From the NCBI GenBank assembly GCA_963556495.2, contig OY747702.1, positions 26,775,403 through 26,839,402 of the forward strand: a stretch of DNA of 64,000 bases. The letters are read 5' to 3'. The notes beneath the pieces are model-generated. The model was not told the DNA's origin. It searched no databases and worked only from the letters and a program-made list of their open reading frames with translations. The position numbers were made by a program, and so were the translations under genes. The stretch is from Valencia hispanica (Eukaryota > Chordata > Actinopteri > Cyprinodontiformes > Valenciidae). Below are positions 37,501 to 49,687 of the stretch, piece by piece. Positions within the stretch are counted from its first letter, which is position 1. Every line of letters begins with the position of its first letter.

Positions 37501-40239
37501 TGTATGGCTGCAAATCAAAGGGGAATTTTCTGAGGACACTTCCTTCAAAACTGTTTAACCAGAGGGAACCGGGTTGTTTTTTATCAATAAACAAAAAAAA
37601 CTCTAGGGAACAAGGAATATCCTAATCTGTTTGAATGTATTTTAACCTACAGATATTTTTATTGAGATATCAGGAAATATCAGGAAAGGCTATCAGGAAA
37701 GACAATATTTTTGATGAAAAGAAAACTACAACTTAATATCCCGTGTATCTTTTTATCACCCACATTAAAAAACATTGTCTAACAATAGTAGAGAAAACTC
37801 ATATAGATATGTATTTCTGATTTTTCCGAATAATAATAGAAAACTCCCCATAGAGTGACAGCAGAGTGGGAATAAAAGTCTGTCACCTAGTGGCATCCAT
37901 CAATCCATCAATTTATTATCTATACCATCTATTCTATAGAATTACAGAGCATTTCTGTATTGACACGGATGTAGTTTCCAAATGCATAACAATGGCTGAT
38001 CAAGTTGCTTTTATTGGGTGAAAACTGAGATAAGCAACACACATTATTACACCTGAGTTTCAGAGTAGAAAAGCAACTGATTAGATCGTCAGGAAGTATC
38101 ATGTTACATTTATTTGCACCTAAACAGTGGCCTTAGTAGTTTTTAACATGAAATTCTGTAAAAAAATAAAAATAATAAAAATAATTTAAAAAATCCATTA
38201 AAAAGACAGTCAATGGCAAACATGCCACAGAATATATTTCACCTCAGGAGACTAAAATTCTCAATCACACTTCAGTGGAAATCTATGAAAGGGCAGTGAA
38301 AAGTTAGGGGAAAAAATGAACATATTGTTGGTGCTGTATCACTGAAATATTAGGGAAAACACTCTCTATAGAGAATATTGAACTAAAGTGGTTAGTTTTA
38401 CCACTTAGAAGTCCAGTTTGAAGGACTTTGATTCATTTGAATCGACAGAAATTCCAACAAAATTGTACAGATAGCAAATAGAGCTCTATGAAGCAATATT
38501 TTACTTTTGTTCAAACCAAAATTAACCTGTCTAATGTTTTAGGTGTTTTTCGAAAATGTTTCTTGTGGTTTTTCTTGTATCTTAATGACATTAGTCAATG
38601 AGTCTCAGAGACAATAAGGAGCCTGGTTAGAAAATGTACAGGAGCCAAAAACACCTCAAGATACAAAGAGAATCTGTGAGGTAAGTGAGAATCCAAGCCT
38701 GCCATCTAGTGGAGGATTTCTCAGTCTACTAAACTTAACCTGTATAGGACCAAAAAAGTCTAATAAAAGTATAATTGTAATTTACTGCACAGATTAATTT
38801 TCTAAAAACATTATGATGTTCTGTAACTAATTATTAATGGACTGGCAACTTTTTAACTTCATTCTTACAATTTAACTCGGAAAATACATTCCTTTATTTG
38901 AGGAAGGCATGAATAAACATGAAAGTGTTTATTGTATGTATAGTTTTATGTGGTCTAACTTCTCATCCATTTAGCCAGTTTGTTAACTCAAAAACAATTT
39001 CACATCATTAATCCAGAAGTGCAGTGAAAGGTTGTTGTCTTGTTCCTCTCTAGGTTTCAGTATAATGAGCTCTTATTCTGAGACAGGGGCATTAGACTGG
39101 AACTGGTTTAGGTGTGATCTATTCCTCAAAATGTAAATATTTCAGAATTTCACCACAGCCTTAACGTCTGTGTTAAATTTTAAAATTGTGTTTGAACACC
39201 AGGAAATGTTTTTGCTGATAAATACAGTAGAAAAACTCCTGGAAAACTTAAGATTGTTTAAATGTAACAGAACCTGAAGCTATTTTTATTTGGACAAAAG
39301 GGAAGGGAAATGTACATTTCTTTTAGCAATGGGAATAAATGGCACGTGAATGTGCTCATTTTCACGCCTACATAGACATGAGTTTTTCTGACAGAAGGAG
39401 TTTTCACATAATGCCTGAAAAGAGAGCTTTTTTTAGCTTGTTCTCAGAAAACTGAGAACATCAACACACTGTTTCATTCACAAGAATCAGAATTTATTAA
39501 CCTTCTGGAAGCTTCATCTGCCACTTTTTCACACTGAACCTTCTCACTTTAAAGTGCTAGTTCATCAAATCCAATCACATGCAAAAACTACAGAGATCAT
39601 ACAATATGACCTAAACCATCACAAACACGTAAGTGGAAAGTTAAGTAAAAAAACAAATTGAAATGTAGTCTGTGTCCATGTTACTGACACATTAAAAGAA
39701 CGTGCTTCATCTGTCCAGAAAGATTTCAGAAACTTGTTGTTCATCTCACACTTTAAAACTATTGCATTATAGTGCTTTGGAAGAGCTGCAGGGATCCACA
39801 GCTCAGGTGGAAAAATCTGTTTACAGAACAGCTACAAGCTGTAAAATTTCACAAAGCTGACCTCTATGGAAAAGTGTACAAAAGAACGGCATTATTGACA
39901 GAAAGTAATGAGAAGTGAAACTTGAATTTTGCCACAAACTATATTGGGGACACAGCAAACATGGAAAAAGGTGCTCACATCAAATGTGACTAAAGTTGAT
40001 CAATTTTGGATGCATGCAAATATAATGTGTAGATTAAAGTTATACATCATGCACAGTAAAATCTGGTGAGCGGAGCAGTATGTTGCTTGGATGCTTTTCT
40101 TCTGAAGGAAAAAGGAAAGCTGGTCAGAGCTGACGGGAAGATGGATGGAGCTGAATGCTGGGAGAAAATCTGTTAGAGGCAGCAGAAGATTTGAGACCAG
40201 GAAACAGTGGGAGACATAAACCTGAGAAAGGACACACAC
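34576..40239. other. AT-rich non-coding stretch
   Basis: No exon or gene is recognised in 5.6 kb. About 35770-36200 and short words at 36461 and 37990 belong to the locally repeated family noted in the findings. The stretch is otherwise featureless to the eye. Confidence 0.4.
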
Positions 40240-40475
40240 ATATTTTTGTCTTGCTAGTAGTAGTGAGGACCTTTATTGACTTCCATTCATTTTGGTGACT
40301 GTATTATTACTAACCCAGACACTTTTCCTAACCCTAACCATTGCCGATCTATTCCTAACCCTAACTAAAACTTAATTTACACTATACCTCTAAAACCAAC
40401 CAGAAGAGCTCAGTAACACTGTCCAAAAGTGAGGACCAGGCAAAAATGTCCTTACTTTACAGGTGAAAAACCTGA
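40240..40475. repeat. Fish interspersed repeat with telomere-like words
   Basis: AGTGAGGACCTTTATTGAC opens the unit and GTCCTTACTTTACAGGTG closes it. Between them are CCTAACCCTAACC and CCTAACCCTAACT followed by ACTATACCTCTAAAACCAAC. From memory this is a widespread fish repeat, not a true telomeric array; the TTAGGG-type words are few. Confidence 0.5.
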
Positions 40476-40679
40476 AACGGTGAAAAATTGGCCTCAGTCT
40501 GAATTCTAAACAGCAGAACACACAGAGACTTTCGTTAAAAGCTGTTCATCCTGGTGATTAAATGGATGTTTTTAACTTGTGTTACGATCATGGTTATAAC
40601 AGGACAATGATGCATCTATGACAAATTTTTAAAGTGTTAACTTTTTAATCATTTCTGAACTAGAAAAGCACCCAGACTG

Positions 40680-41050
40680 CAGACTCCACCAAGGCAGCTA
40701 CACTACACTTGGCTTATTGTGCAAATTCAACAGAGCCTCAGTTTTCCCTGAGATTAACATCATTACGCACCATTCAGACCAAAATAACAACACTTAAAGA
40801 CAGCATATTGCCCTTCAGCTGCCATTTGTACACCGCAGTGCTGAGATCAGCACAGAAAGTCTATAAACTCATGTAGATACTAGCATAATAAGTTACTTAC
40901 AATGAGCTCTGTGCTACATCAGTTGGATTTTGATGTAACTTTACCCCAACTCTGATAAACTGACAACTTAGGAAATTGCATTAAGTCACTGTGAGCTAAC
41001 ACAGCATAAATCAGAGTGAAACTATAAACAGATTACAGCTCAGTCGACTC
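40680..41050 (-). pseudogene. Fragment of an acod1 duplicate (intron 3, part of exon 4, intron 4)
   Basis: On the minus strand this matches acod1 17600-18140 in order. CTGAGCTGTAATCTG and GTTTCACTCTGATTTAT come from intron 3. Next is GCTGTGTTAGCTC, the late part of exon 4. Then intron 4 words follow: CATGAGTTTATAGACTTTCT, CAGCACTGCGGTGTACAAAT and ATGTTAATCTCAGG. The first ~75 bases of exon 4 and its acceptor are missing. Introns are retained, so this arose from DNA duplication, not from mRNA. It is in the opposite orientation to the exon 2-3 fragment at 43.9-44.4 kb. Confidence 0.75.
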
Positions 41051-41057
41051 AGTTTGT

Positions 41058-41525
41058 CTAATTATAGTTATAGTAGAGTCCCTGTTTATTTGTACCTGTC
41101 ATGAAGTGAATCAGTTTCCTGACCCACGTGCAGAACACAAGACTTAGTCCAAAGTAGATTAAAAATATTTTTTGAAAAGGGTGGATGATGACTGGAACCA
41201 GGAAAACCTCACAGGAGAAACCAGAAACAGCTAGCCTGGAGAGAGGGGAGTCTGAACGTGAGTAGTTATTCTTGGATGATGAATAATGATGGATCTGAAA
41301 GAGTTTACTATAGATGGTGTGAGGTGAGGCTGGAGAGGAGAATAAGTCCAGGAGTGTCCGTGGGTGCTTGTGGTAGGAGGATCCAGGGGAGCTGAACACC
41401 GGAGATGGATGTTGGATGTTGCTGGCTGGCAAGGAGCTGGGGGGAACAGATGGCTGCCAATGTGGACAGCATTGTTTAGAAAGTTCGGTTTCTATTTGAA
41501 CTAGTTCGAAGTTCAGTTTACACAT
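41058..41525 (-). other. Repeat-like sequence with a 155-codon open frame, no recognised function
   Basis: The minus-strand frame is Ser/Pro-rich and then hydrophobic, with no family resemblance. Its nucleotide wording (TTCTGCACGTGGGTCAGG near the end) resembles the ends of common fish repeats. I regard it as a probable repeat fragment, not a gene. Confidence 0.3.
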
Positions 41526-41839
41526 TTAAAAATTAACTAAGTTCACGGTTCCAAAAATGAACTACTTCATAGTTATTTTATCATTCAATTAAGTCACTTT
41601 TCAATTTTTGTGAATGAACTTTCTGATTTGTTTGCCTAAAAAAGAAATAAAAGTTGGGTCAGAAAGTGCAACAATCAGCCAAAATGAATTAGTAAGATTG
41701 CAATTGCTTAATTAAATTTATAAAAGCTGATCACAGTTTTCACTTTTCTTAGAGGCTGCAGGTCTCAATAAATAGCCTACCTATTGTCCAGCTGCAGCTG
41801 GGAGGTGAAGATAACAGAGTTGCTGCTACTGAACGTCGT

Positions 41840-42062
41840 TATCTAGTTTTGGGTGGCAGAGGATCTGTTTTGGTATGTTGTTGCCATGTATTTAGATTTT
41901 TAGAGACTTGCACATATCTTGTAAGGCTAGCTGGGTGCTTTATTTCAATATGCCGTTTCAAGTTTGCTGTTGATGATGTCTGGAGTAGCTTCTTTGGACT
42001 CGGCGGGCACCTGGGTTTATTCCCACCTGGATCATCACTAACCTTTTCAAAAAAATATTCCC
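41840..42062 (-). pseudogene. BED zinc-finger-like fragment of a hAT transposase
   Basis: The minus-strand frame reads SREYFFEKVSDDPGGNKPRC, then STANLKRHIEIKHPASLTRY. This is the BED-type finger pattern found at the N-terminus of many hAT transposases (aromatic YF, Cys, then NLKRH..KHP). The second expected Cys is lost (CPPSPKK), so the finger is broken. No catalytic domain follows in frame. On the minus strand, a TATA-like TTTATAAGG at about 42180 precedes it; the source element is not defined. Confidence 0.5.
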
Positions 42063-42510
42063 TTGAAGGGAACAGAGAGTTGCCAGCAAACGTAAGTACT
42101 CTCAAGGAACACAGGGAACTCAGAGCGCTAGAGGTACCATAAGAGGCTAACACTCATGCCCTGGATGTGTGGTGACCACCTTATAAAGCCTGCAGATGAC
42201 AGATGTAACCCAGGTACAGGTAAGCCAGCAGGTGGCTTCGCCCTCCAGTGCTGGTTGACAGCTCCTGCCTCTGGTGACGCTCCCTGGAGGAGCTCACAGC
42301 AACAACACCACACAGGCATCCCACACTCATGACAGTAAGTGGTGTGTTCAATTAAACTGCTCAGTTAAAATTACTCAATACCAATTATGCTTTCTGAAGA
42401 AACAAGCTTGATGTTCAGATGACTTCTCTGAAAGCAGATGTACTGATGGAAATTTTTTAGGGCCACTTTTTAGAGCCACTCCCCACTCACAGCTGCGACG
42501 GCATGGTCAC

Positions 42511-43891
42511 CAATGTTCCCTCTAAACTGCGCGCCTGCGCAATTGCGCACTGCTGACAGTCTTCGCGCACAGAAAAGCTGCTCTGCGCATACAAAAAAAA
42601 TCTAACCGGAATTGAAAAAAACAACAACAAACAAATAATTAATTATGTGCTATTTTACAGATGAATCAATAAGCATATGCGCCGATTTACAGTTCCAGCG
42701 GTGGCCCGGCACCGGTCCAATTAGAAAAACACACACTCGCTAACAATGGTTATTGCCATATCAATGCGGCAGAGACCCGCACACTGACACAACACAGATT
42801 AAAGATAGACACGGGTATTGCAAATAAGACTAAGGTAACAAAAAAAATTTATTTAGAAAGTCTGTGTGGAATTTTCTTTAACGAAAAGGGGGATTATGGA
42901 ATGTTCTGAAAACATCTGAAGTTTTCGTTTTATTCCACTCAGAAACGTTTGATTCTGCATTTGGGTTAAAAGATTTCGCTTCAAGACAATAAGGTTTATG
43001 TCATTGAGTGACCAGTGGCTGGCTGCACCAGCCAATGATGCGATTCACATACGTATTTAGTAAATACGTATGTGAATATTTACGCAGCTAATCAATCGAT
43101 ATTTGTGCTACATTTCAAGCATCCAGCGCAGACTGTGAAGAGGCTTTAGTTTAATGAATCGTATCAAAACAGCATCGAGAAATCGTCTTGAACTGGACCA
43201 TTTGGATCAGCTGATGCGCATAAAGTCAAAGGTGCAAGCAGATGAGGCCATCAACAGCGTGTACAACCACTGGACACGTGAGAAGGACAGACGACAAAAA
43301 TAAACTTAAATTTAAGTCCTTAATCAGATTTGTGCTTATCTAGTGTCATGCATTTACAATGCTCATTTAAGAAAATTGATCATTAAATACCAGTTTGAGT
43401 AGCAGAAATACAGAATAATCGTGTGATTATATAGCCTACTGTATTTTGCAGACAAATAGTTACTTTTACCCAGTGCTCAGCAAGAGCTTCTCACAATGGC
43501 TCATTCTTATAATAAAAGTCAGAACCTTATAATAAAAATGTTAAGTATGTTTTCAAAATTTTCATAGTTACCTTGGCTTTCTTGGCAGTTCATGTTTCTC
43601 CACAGTTACAATAAAATATTTATACTTACAATAGTGTTAACACACTACACAGGTCATGAATAAGATCTTTGTCATTTTCATTGTAAGTGAAATAATATAC
43701 TTAATTAAAAAGTATTCGGACAGAAATTTAAATGCTTTAATTTGATTATTTTAATAAACTATGTAAACTGGATGGATGCGATGCTGGCATGACCACAGTG
43801 CACACATCTGACGTTGCTCACAGTGGTCAAAGGGACCGCTGAGGGCATTTGTGTGTTATCTCAGACACATGAAAAATTAGAGGAAACATTG
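42511..43891 (+). mobile_element. hAT-like DNA element with decayed transposase end
   Basis: The termini are inverted repeats: CAATGTTCCCTCTAA at 42511, and TTAGAGGAAACATTG ending at 43891. The left subterminal region is CpG-rich (GCGCGCCTGCGCAATTGCGCAC). Inside, 43130-43302 reads MNRIKTASRNRLELDHLDQL then MRIKSKVQADEAI. This resembles the C-terminal dimerisation region of hAT-type transposases and related proteins (CExxFS..NxIKT..RNRL). The rest of the transposase is missing. GGTCAC precedes the left end and ATCACAGCC follows the right end. Both recall acod1 GGTCACAGCC, so the element probably split exon 2 of the acod1 duplicate. Confidence 0.7.
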
Positions 43892-44425
43892 ATCACAGCC
43901 AGTTTTGGGAGGTTTATCAGTAAATCAAACCCAAGCATTTGCCTCCTTTTGTGCTCCAGCACAGTGAAAAGATGGTGCTGGACAGCATGGTGGGCCGGCC
44001 CCATTGGAAGCATAACAGACGAGTTTGAACTGGCCCTGCAGCATTCCCAGGTGAATCAAAGTCTATTAATAACTAGCAAATCAGTGACCTTATATAATCA
44101 GAAGTACTGAGTATGGGGAGATTCAGTGTGGAGACTGAATGATCAAAGCAGGAAAAGATCACAGGTTATTAAAAATGTTTTTAAAATGCTTTAACAGATC
44201 ATCTAATACACTTTTGTTCTTCTGTGTCCGATGACCTTTCACCACACATATGCACCTGACTACATCAGCTCTGTGTACGGCCGCAGAAAGGTCCGGCTTT
44301 CTCCAACACTGGCTGCTTTCGTCAATAGAGTGGCGGTGAGTATGAATAGGTTGAACAAGTTTGGTCTCAGATACAGGAACTGCTTTCACTCAGCTGTACC
44401 TACAGTCTGGCCCCAAAAATAAAAG
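43892..44425 (+). pseudogene. acod1 duplicate fragment: exons 2 and 3 with intron 2
   Basis: 43892-44050 matches acod1 exon 2 (CACAGCCAGTTTTGGGAGGT onwards) but carries frameshifts, and one frame still reads ITASFGRFIS. 44243-44335 matches exon 3 in length (93 bp) and sequence (APDYISSVYGRRKVRLSPT). Its acceptor has mutated from CAG to CAC at 44240-44242, and GVA has become RVA. Intron 3 sequence continues to about 44425 and then stops. Exon 4 material lies inverted at 40.7-41.05 kb and exon 5 is not found. It is a non-functional partial duplicate. Confidence 0.9.
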
Positions 44426-44795
44426 GGTTAGTTAAGGGCTTCGACTTGTATTTTTGTTTGATCTTCTAAGTGTTTCTCTTGATCATTTTGGCACAAATCT
44501 AATTCCATATTACAGGCTCTGCTCTAAGTCACCCCAAAGGTGTTTTTTCAGGTTGAGGTAAGGACTCTGTGCAGACCAGTAAAGATGTTCAACATCAGAG
44601 AAGATCATGAGTGGAGATGAGCTGCTGCTGAGATCTCGCGAGAGCTGTGCGCAAGTAATATGGCGGTAAACTGGTAAAACAAACAAACTCGGGTAAAATC
44701 AAACCATAACATTCGAGCCAAATATAGCAAACGTTTGATAATAATAATAACCATTCTTTTGTATTTCTCCATAAAACAAACTGGACGAGGAAACC

Positions 44796-45610
44796 TTGCA
44801 CAGCCTGGAAAGCTACTTGGACGAGTGCTTTGACAACATTGTTATGGGCAAGCCACAAAAATCCACCTCTGCTATGCCGACAAGCACACCATCACAGAAA
44901 CGCACCCGTTCTGAGGCCAGCACCTCCACCATCTCTCCAGAGAAAAGCTACAGTGATGTCCTGGACTCAATAGGTAAGAAGCTAACCAGCCTAGACGCCC
45001 GTCTGGCCCTGGTTGAGGTTCTCCACAAAGAGTTTCAAGCTCTAAGGGAATCCCTGGAGTTCAGCCAACAACAGGTAGCATCGCTCGCTGCAGAAAACCA
45101 AACGCTGTGAGACGGTGTAAAGAAACTCACCGAGGGGATGATGCAGCTGTCCGGGGAAAGTAAGAGGATGAAAGAAACTATCTTGGACATACGTGCCAGG
45201 GGAATGCGGGACAATCTTGTTTCTTCCGGGACGACGCTGAATCCACCGTCCGAGATTTTCTCCAACATCAGTTAAAGCTCCCAAGCGACACGGTAAAAAA
45301 CATCACTTTTCACCGCGTCCACCGGCTCGGAGGTAAGAAGCCCAACAACAGCCGGCCGCGACCTATTGTTGCTAAATTCGAGCATTACAAGCAAAAACAG
45401 CAGGTCAGAGGCCAGGGCAGAGAGCTGCGGGGAACGAATTACAGCGTTAACGATCAATATCCGAAGGAGATCCTGGATAGAAGCGCATTTTGTTCCCAAT
45501 CAGAAAGAAATATATCAGTGAAGGCACCAGAGCTACAGTAGCATTAGATAAACTGTATGTTAATGGGCAGCTGTTCAGGGACCCCCAGCTTACTCTTTGG
45601 CTTTATTAGT
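44796..45610 (+). pseudogene. L1-like ORF1 (RNA-binding, coiled-coil protein), frame-damaged
   Basis: The first frame reads from HSLESYLDECFDNI to LEFSQQQVASLAAENQTL, a Ser/Thr-rich start followed by a predicted coiled coil, and ends in TGA near 45108. In the next frames ARGMRDNL, TVKNITFHRVHRLG, RPIVAKFEHYKQKQQVRGQG and GTRATVALDKLYVNGQL follow. These match the RRM and C-terminal domains of L1 ORF1p, which coats LINE RNA. At least one stop and two frameshifts break it. Confidence 0.8.
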
Positions 45611-46019
45611 CACGTAACACTGGCTAGATAAGAGTTGTTTTATCAGTTAACTATAATCTAATGTTAGCACAGCTCTGTAAAGTTATTTACATTACTCAAT
45701 GTGAGCGGGGCCAGGGCTAAGCACTGGGATACTGGCTCTTTTTTATTTTCTCATCTTCACATGTCTATCACCAAATGTCTTTGTCACTGCTATTTTCTTC
45801 TTTTATCACTCACACACACACAAATAATTTTTTTCATAATATAACTATTTCTTTCTCTCTCACCCTCACCATTAACACCTTCACAACTTTCTTCTATTTT
45901 TCTCTTTCTTATATCTCGGCTTTTGGATTTTCAATCAGGCAACCCCAAGCACAAACTAATAATGCACCTGTGTTTTTCTGTTTCTGTGATATGGACTTTA
46001 CAACTTTTGTCTCAAAACT

Positions 46020-49000
46020 ATGGCTACTCTAAGGTTTGTCACATGGAATGTTCATGTAGCTGGCACCAGAGAGAAAAGAGTTAAGATTCTTAACCAGCTT
46101 AACAGATTGAAGGCAGATGTTGTCTTATTACAAGAAACCCATAAATCTACCTCAGCTGCAGATGATCTTAAATCCCCTGAGTTTCCTAATGTGTTTTCTG
46201 CATGCTATAACTCTAGACAAAGGGGAGTAGCAATATTAATAAATAAAAATGTTAAATTTACAGTAATAGATACAGTTACAGATCCAGAGGGTAGATTTAT
46301 TATAGTAAAACTATCTATACATAACCAAAAGTTATGTATTGTCAGTATATATGGTCCAAATGTTGATGACCCCTCATTCTTTCATTCCTTCTTCTCTGTG
46401 CTCTTTGAACACATGGATTGCTCACTTCTTCTTGGGGGCGACCTCAACTTTGGTTTAAATGAAGAAATAGACAGGCTCAGCACAGCAGGGACTCAGCGCA
46501 GCAGGAAATCTATAGATACAGTCAAACAGTACATGAGCGATTATGGACTTTGTGATGCATGGCGATCTCTTCACCCCAATGACAAAAAATATACTTTCTT
46601 CTCAAATGTCCACCATTCATATTCTCGACTGGATTATTTGTTAGTCAGCAGCTCACTGTTGACTGACATTTCAGACACAGATACACCCTATAGCTGTTAG
46701 CGATCATGCTCCTGCCTCAAAGCAAAAAGTGGAGATTAAATATATCATTACTTAAGGATAAAGAATTTATTAAATATTTTGAAAAAGAGTTGGCTTCTTA
46801 ATTGGAATATAATATCCTACATGGTATGTCACCATCCATTCTTTGGGAGGCAGGGAAAGCTGTGATTAGAGGTAAAATAATCTCATTCTCATCAAATAAA
46901 AAGAAAATGGAAAAAAAACGTATTCAGGAATTAGAAGAAACTATAAATTCATTAGACGCTTCTCTGGATGAGGAGAGACTAGGCAAAATCCGTAAAGCAA
47001 AGCTAGAATTAAATTAAAATATTAATAAACAGACCCAGTTCTTAATTCAAAGACTTAGGATAGAAAACTTTGAACAAGGTAATAAATCAGGTAGATTTTT
47101 GGCTAACCAGCTTAAAATTAATAAAGAAAAACAACTATTTCTGCTATTAAAGATCAGACCGGGAATACAGTATATGATCCTGGAAGAATAAACAACACCT
47201 TTAAAGAATTTTACAAGGCTTTATACTCACCAGAGATAAACCCATCAGATCATGAAATTGAAAATTCTTTGGATAACATAACACTACCTAAATTATCTGA
47301 AAGTCAAGCGATGGCCCTGGATTCACCACTAACAGCGGCTGAACTCCAGGAGGCCCTCCAAAGCATGCCCAATAAAAAGGCTCCAGGCCCAGATGGATTT
47401 CCAGCAGAGTTCTATAAAGAATTCTGGAATATTCTGGCACCAACGTTCCACAGAATGCTGCAGGAAACCAAGGAAAATGGCCGACTTCCACCAAATATGA
47501 ATTCTGCCTACATTAGTCTTCTACTAAAATCAGGTAAAGACCCTTTGTTTCCTACCAGCTATTGTCCCATATCCCTCATTAATGTTGATCTTAAAATAAT
47601 CTGCAAAGCCCTCGGAAAAAGGATAAAGTAACCCCTCTTATAATACATCCTGATCAAACTGGTTTTATTAAAGGGTGACATTCATCCACAAATTCACGTA
47701 GACTAATAGATTTAATAGGTTTTCCTTACTGTAAAAACATTAAAACTAATATATTATCTCTAGATGCAGAAAAAGCATTTGATAGTTAACTGGAAATTCT
47801 TATTTGCAACCTTACATAAATTTGGCTTTGGAAATTATTTTATAAACTGGTTGACAATATTATACAGTTCACCAACAGCATGTATCAGGACTAATAACCA
47901 AACATCATCTAGGTTTTATCTTCAGAGAGGTACCAGACAGGGATGTCCTCTCTCTCCCTCCCTGTTTGCTATTTTTATTGAACCACTAGCTGCAGCAGTC
48001 AGGCAAACTCACAATATTAAAGGCATAAAATGCAATAACATAGAACATAAATTCAGTCTTTATGCAGATGATGTATTATTTTTTCTCCAGCATTCACAAA
48101 CCTCTTTCTCTCAGGTAATTGGGTTGATAAACTCTTACTCAAACGTTTCAGATTATTCTATAAATTGGTTAAAATCTACAGTTCTTCCAATCAATTGTTC
48201 TGTCCAGAATCCAACTAATACACAACTGCAGTCAGGGAATATTACTTATTTAGGTATCAATGTCTCACCAAGACTGGCAGATTTAATAAAGCTAAACTAC
48301 ATCCCACTTTTAAAAAAAGTGGAAGATGATCTTGCTAGATGGAAATCCCTACCCATATCACTTATGGGAAGGGTTGCTTCAATAAAAATGATGGTTTTGC
48401 CCAAAATCAACTACTTATTCTCAATGATCCCAAGTAAACCATCACTAGACTGGTTTAGATCTCTGGACTCCTCTGTCTCTAAATTTCTTTGGAAAGATAT
48501 ACCCCCAAGTATCAGCTTAAAAACACTCCAGAAGACCAAAGAAAAAGGAGGTCTAGATCTACCAAACTTCCATCATTATTTCTTAGCCAACAGGCTCCAA
48601 TACATCTCAAGATGGTTAAAACATAGCTACCTAGATGAGTTCGGGATAGACGTAGAACAGACACTATGCAATAAGACAAAACTTTCAGACCTACCATTTA
48701 TTAGCTCAAATATAAAATTACATGAATGCTTAAAAAACAAAAATATCAGCTCCTCTCTGACAGCTAGCTGGGAATTTCTAAAAATGACAGAGTCCACAAT
48801 AATCCCATGCAGACGTACATCCATCTGGAATAACCCCGACATCTTGCAAAAAAAATGTATGATACGTTTTCCAGACTGGAGGTGCAATGGAATTGAATAC
48901 CTGGAACATATATTTGAAGGAACAGAGTTGATCCCATTTAATACATTAATTACACAATATGGAATTGATAAAAACAAATTCTTCGAATATCAACAAATTA

Positions 49001-49687
49001 AATCTATTATTAAAGGTAAATTTAGGCTCAATACAGTTGAATTACAAATTCCAGCAATAGCTTTAGATTTTCTTAATCTCAAACCCCCCAAATTAATGTC
49101 TAAAATATACAAAACTTTATCTACATTAGATGAATCAATAGCCATCCCTATTTCAAAATGGGAGGTGGATTTATCAGCCAACTTTGACCAAAACGTCTGG
49201 TCTCAGATATGTTTAAGAACCTTTAAAATAACAAAAAAATCCTAATTTGGAATTAATACAATACAAAATCCTTCATAGAATACACTATACAGGTCAACGG
49301 ATGTTTAGGATGGGTTTTACGTCGTCTAATATCTGCTTACAATGCACAAGCAATATACCAGATACTTATATTCATGCGCTTTGGTTCTGTCCACCTGTTA
49401 AGAAATTTTGGTGCCAGATATGTGAGGACTTATCAAAGTGTCTGAAATGTAACATTCCACCATCTCCCTCAGTTTGCCTGTTAGGAGATTTAAATGATAA
49501 TACAATGGACACAAAGTCAGTTCTAATGGTTCACATTGCCTTATGCATCGCTAAGAAAACTATCCTCCTGAACTGGAAAAATAAAAGGCTCTTAATATTA
49601 ATCAGTATAGAAATCTCTTGTTGGACCATATTGGTCTTGAGACGGCCTCTGGCTCCATATCTGAACAATCTCTCTGGGCTCCTTTGA
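46020..49687 (+). pseudogene. L1-like ORF2 (endonuclease and reverse transcriptase), frame-damaged
   Basis: The endonuclease starts at 46020: TLRFVTWNVHVAG, then VVLLQETHKS, IVSIYGPNVDDPSFF, LLGGDLNFGLNEEIDR and SRLDYLLVS, the APE-type motifs. A frameshift after 46690 removes the final SDHAP. The reverse transcriptase follows in pieces: MPNKKAPGPDGFPAEFYKEF at about 47368, an interrupted LDAEKAFDS near 47764, GTRQGCPLSPSLFAIFIEPL and catalytic FSLYADDVLFF. A long thumb/C-terminal frame runs to 49245, and a cysteine-bearing tail (CLQCTSNIPDTYIHALWFCP) lies in another frame to 49687. Several stops and shifts make it inactive. Confidence 0.88.

Noticed and set aside
40320..40375. CCTAACCCTAACC as an interstitial telomere or fusion point
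   Set aside because: Only two short stretches, embedded in a known-looking interspersed fish repeat.
41849..42142. Plus-strand 97-codon frame
   Set aside because: Antisense shadow of the BED-finger fragment, which has the recognisable motif.
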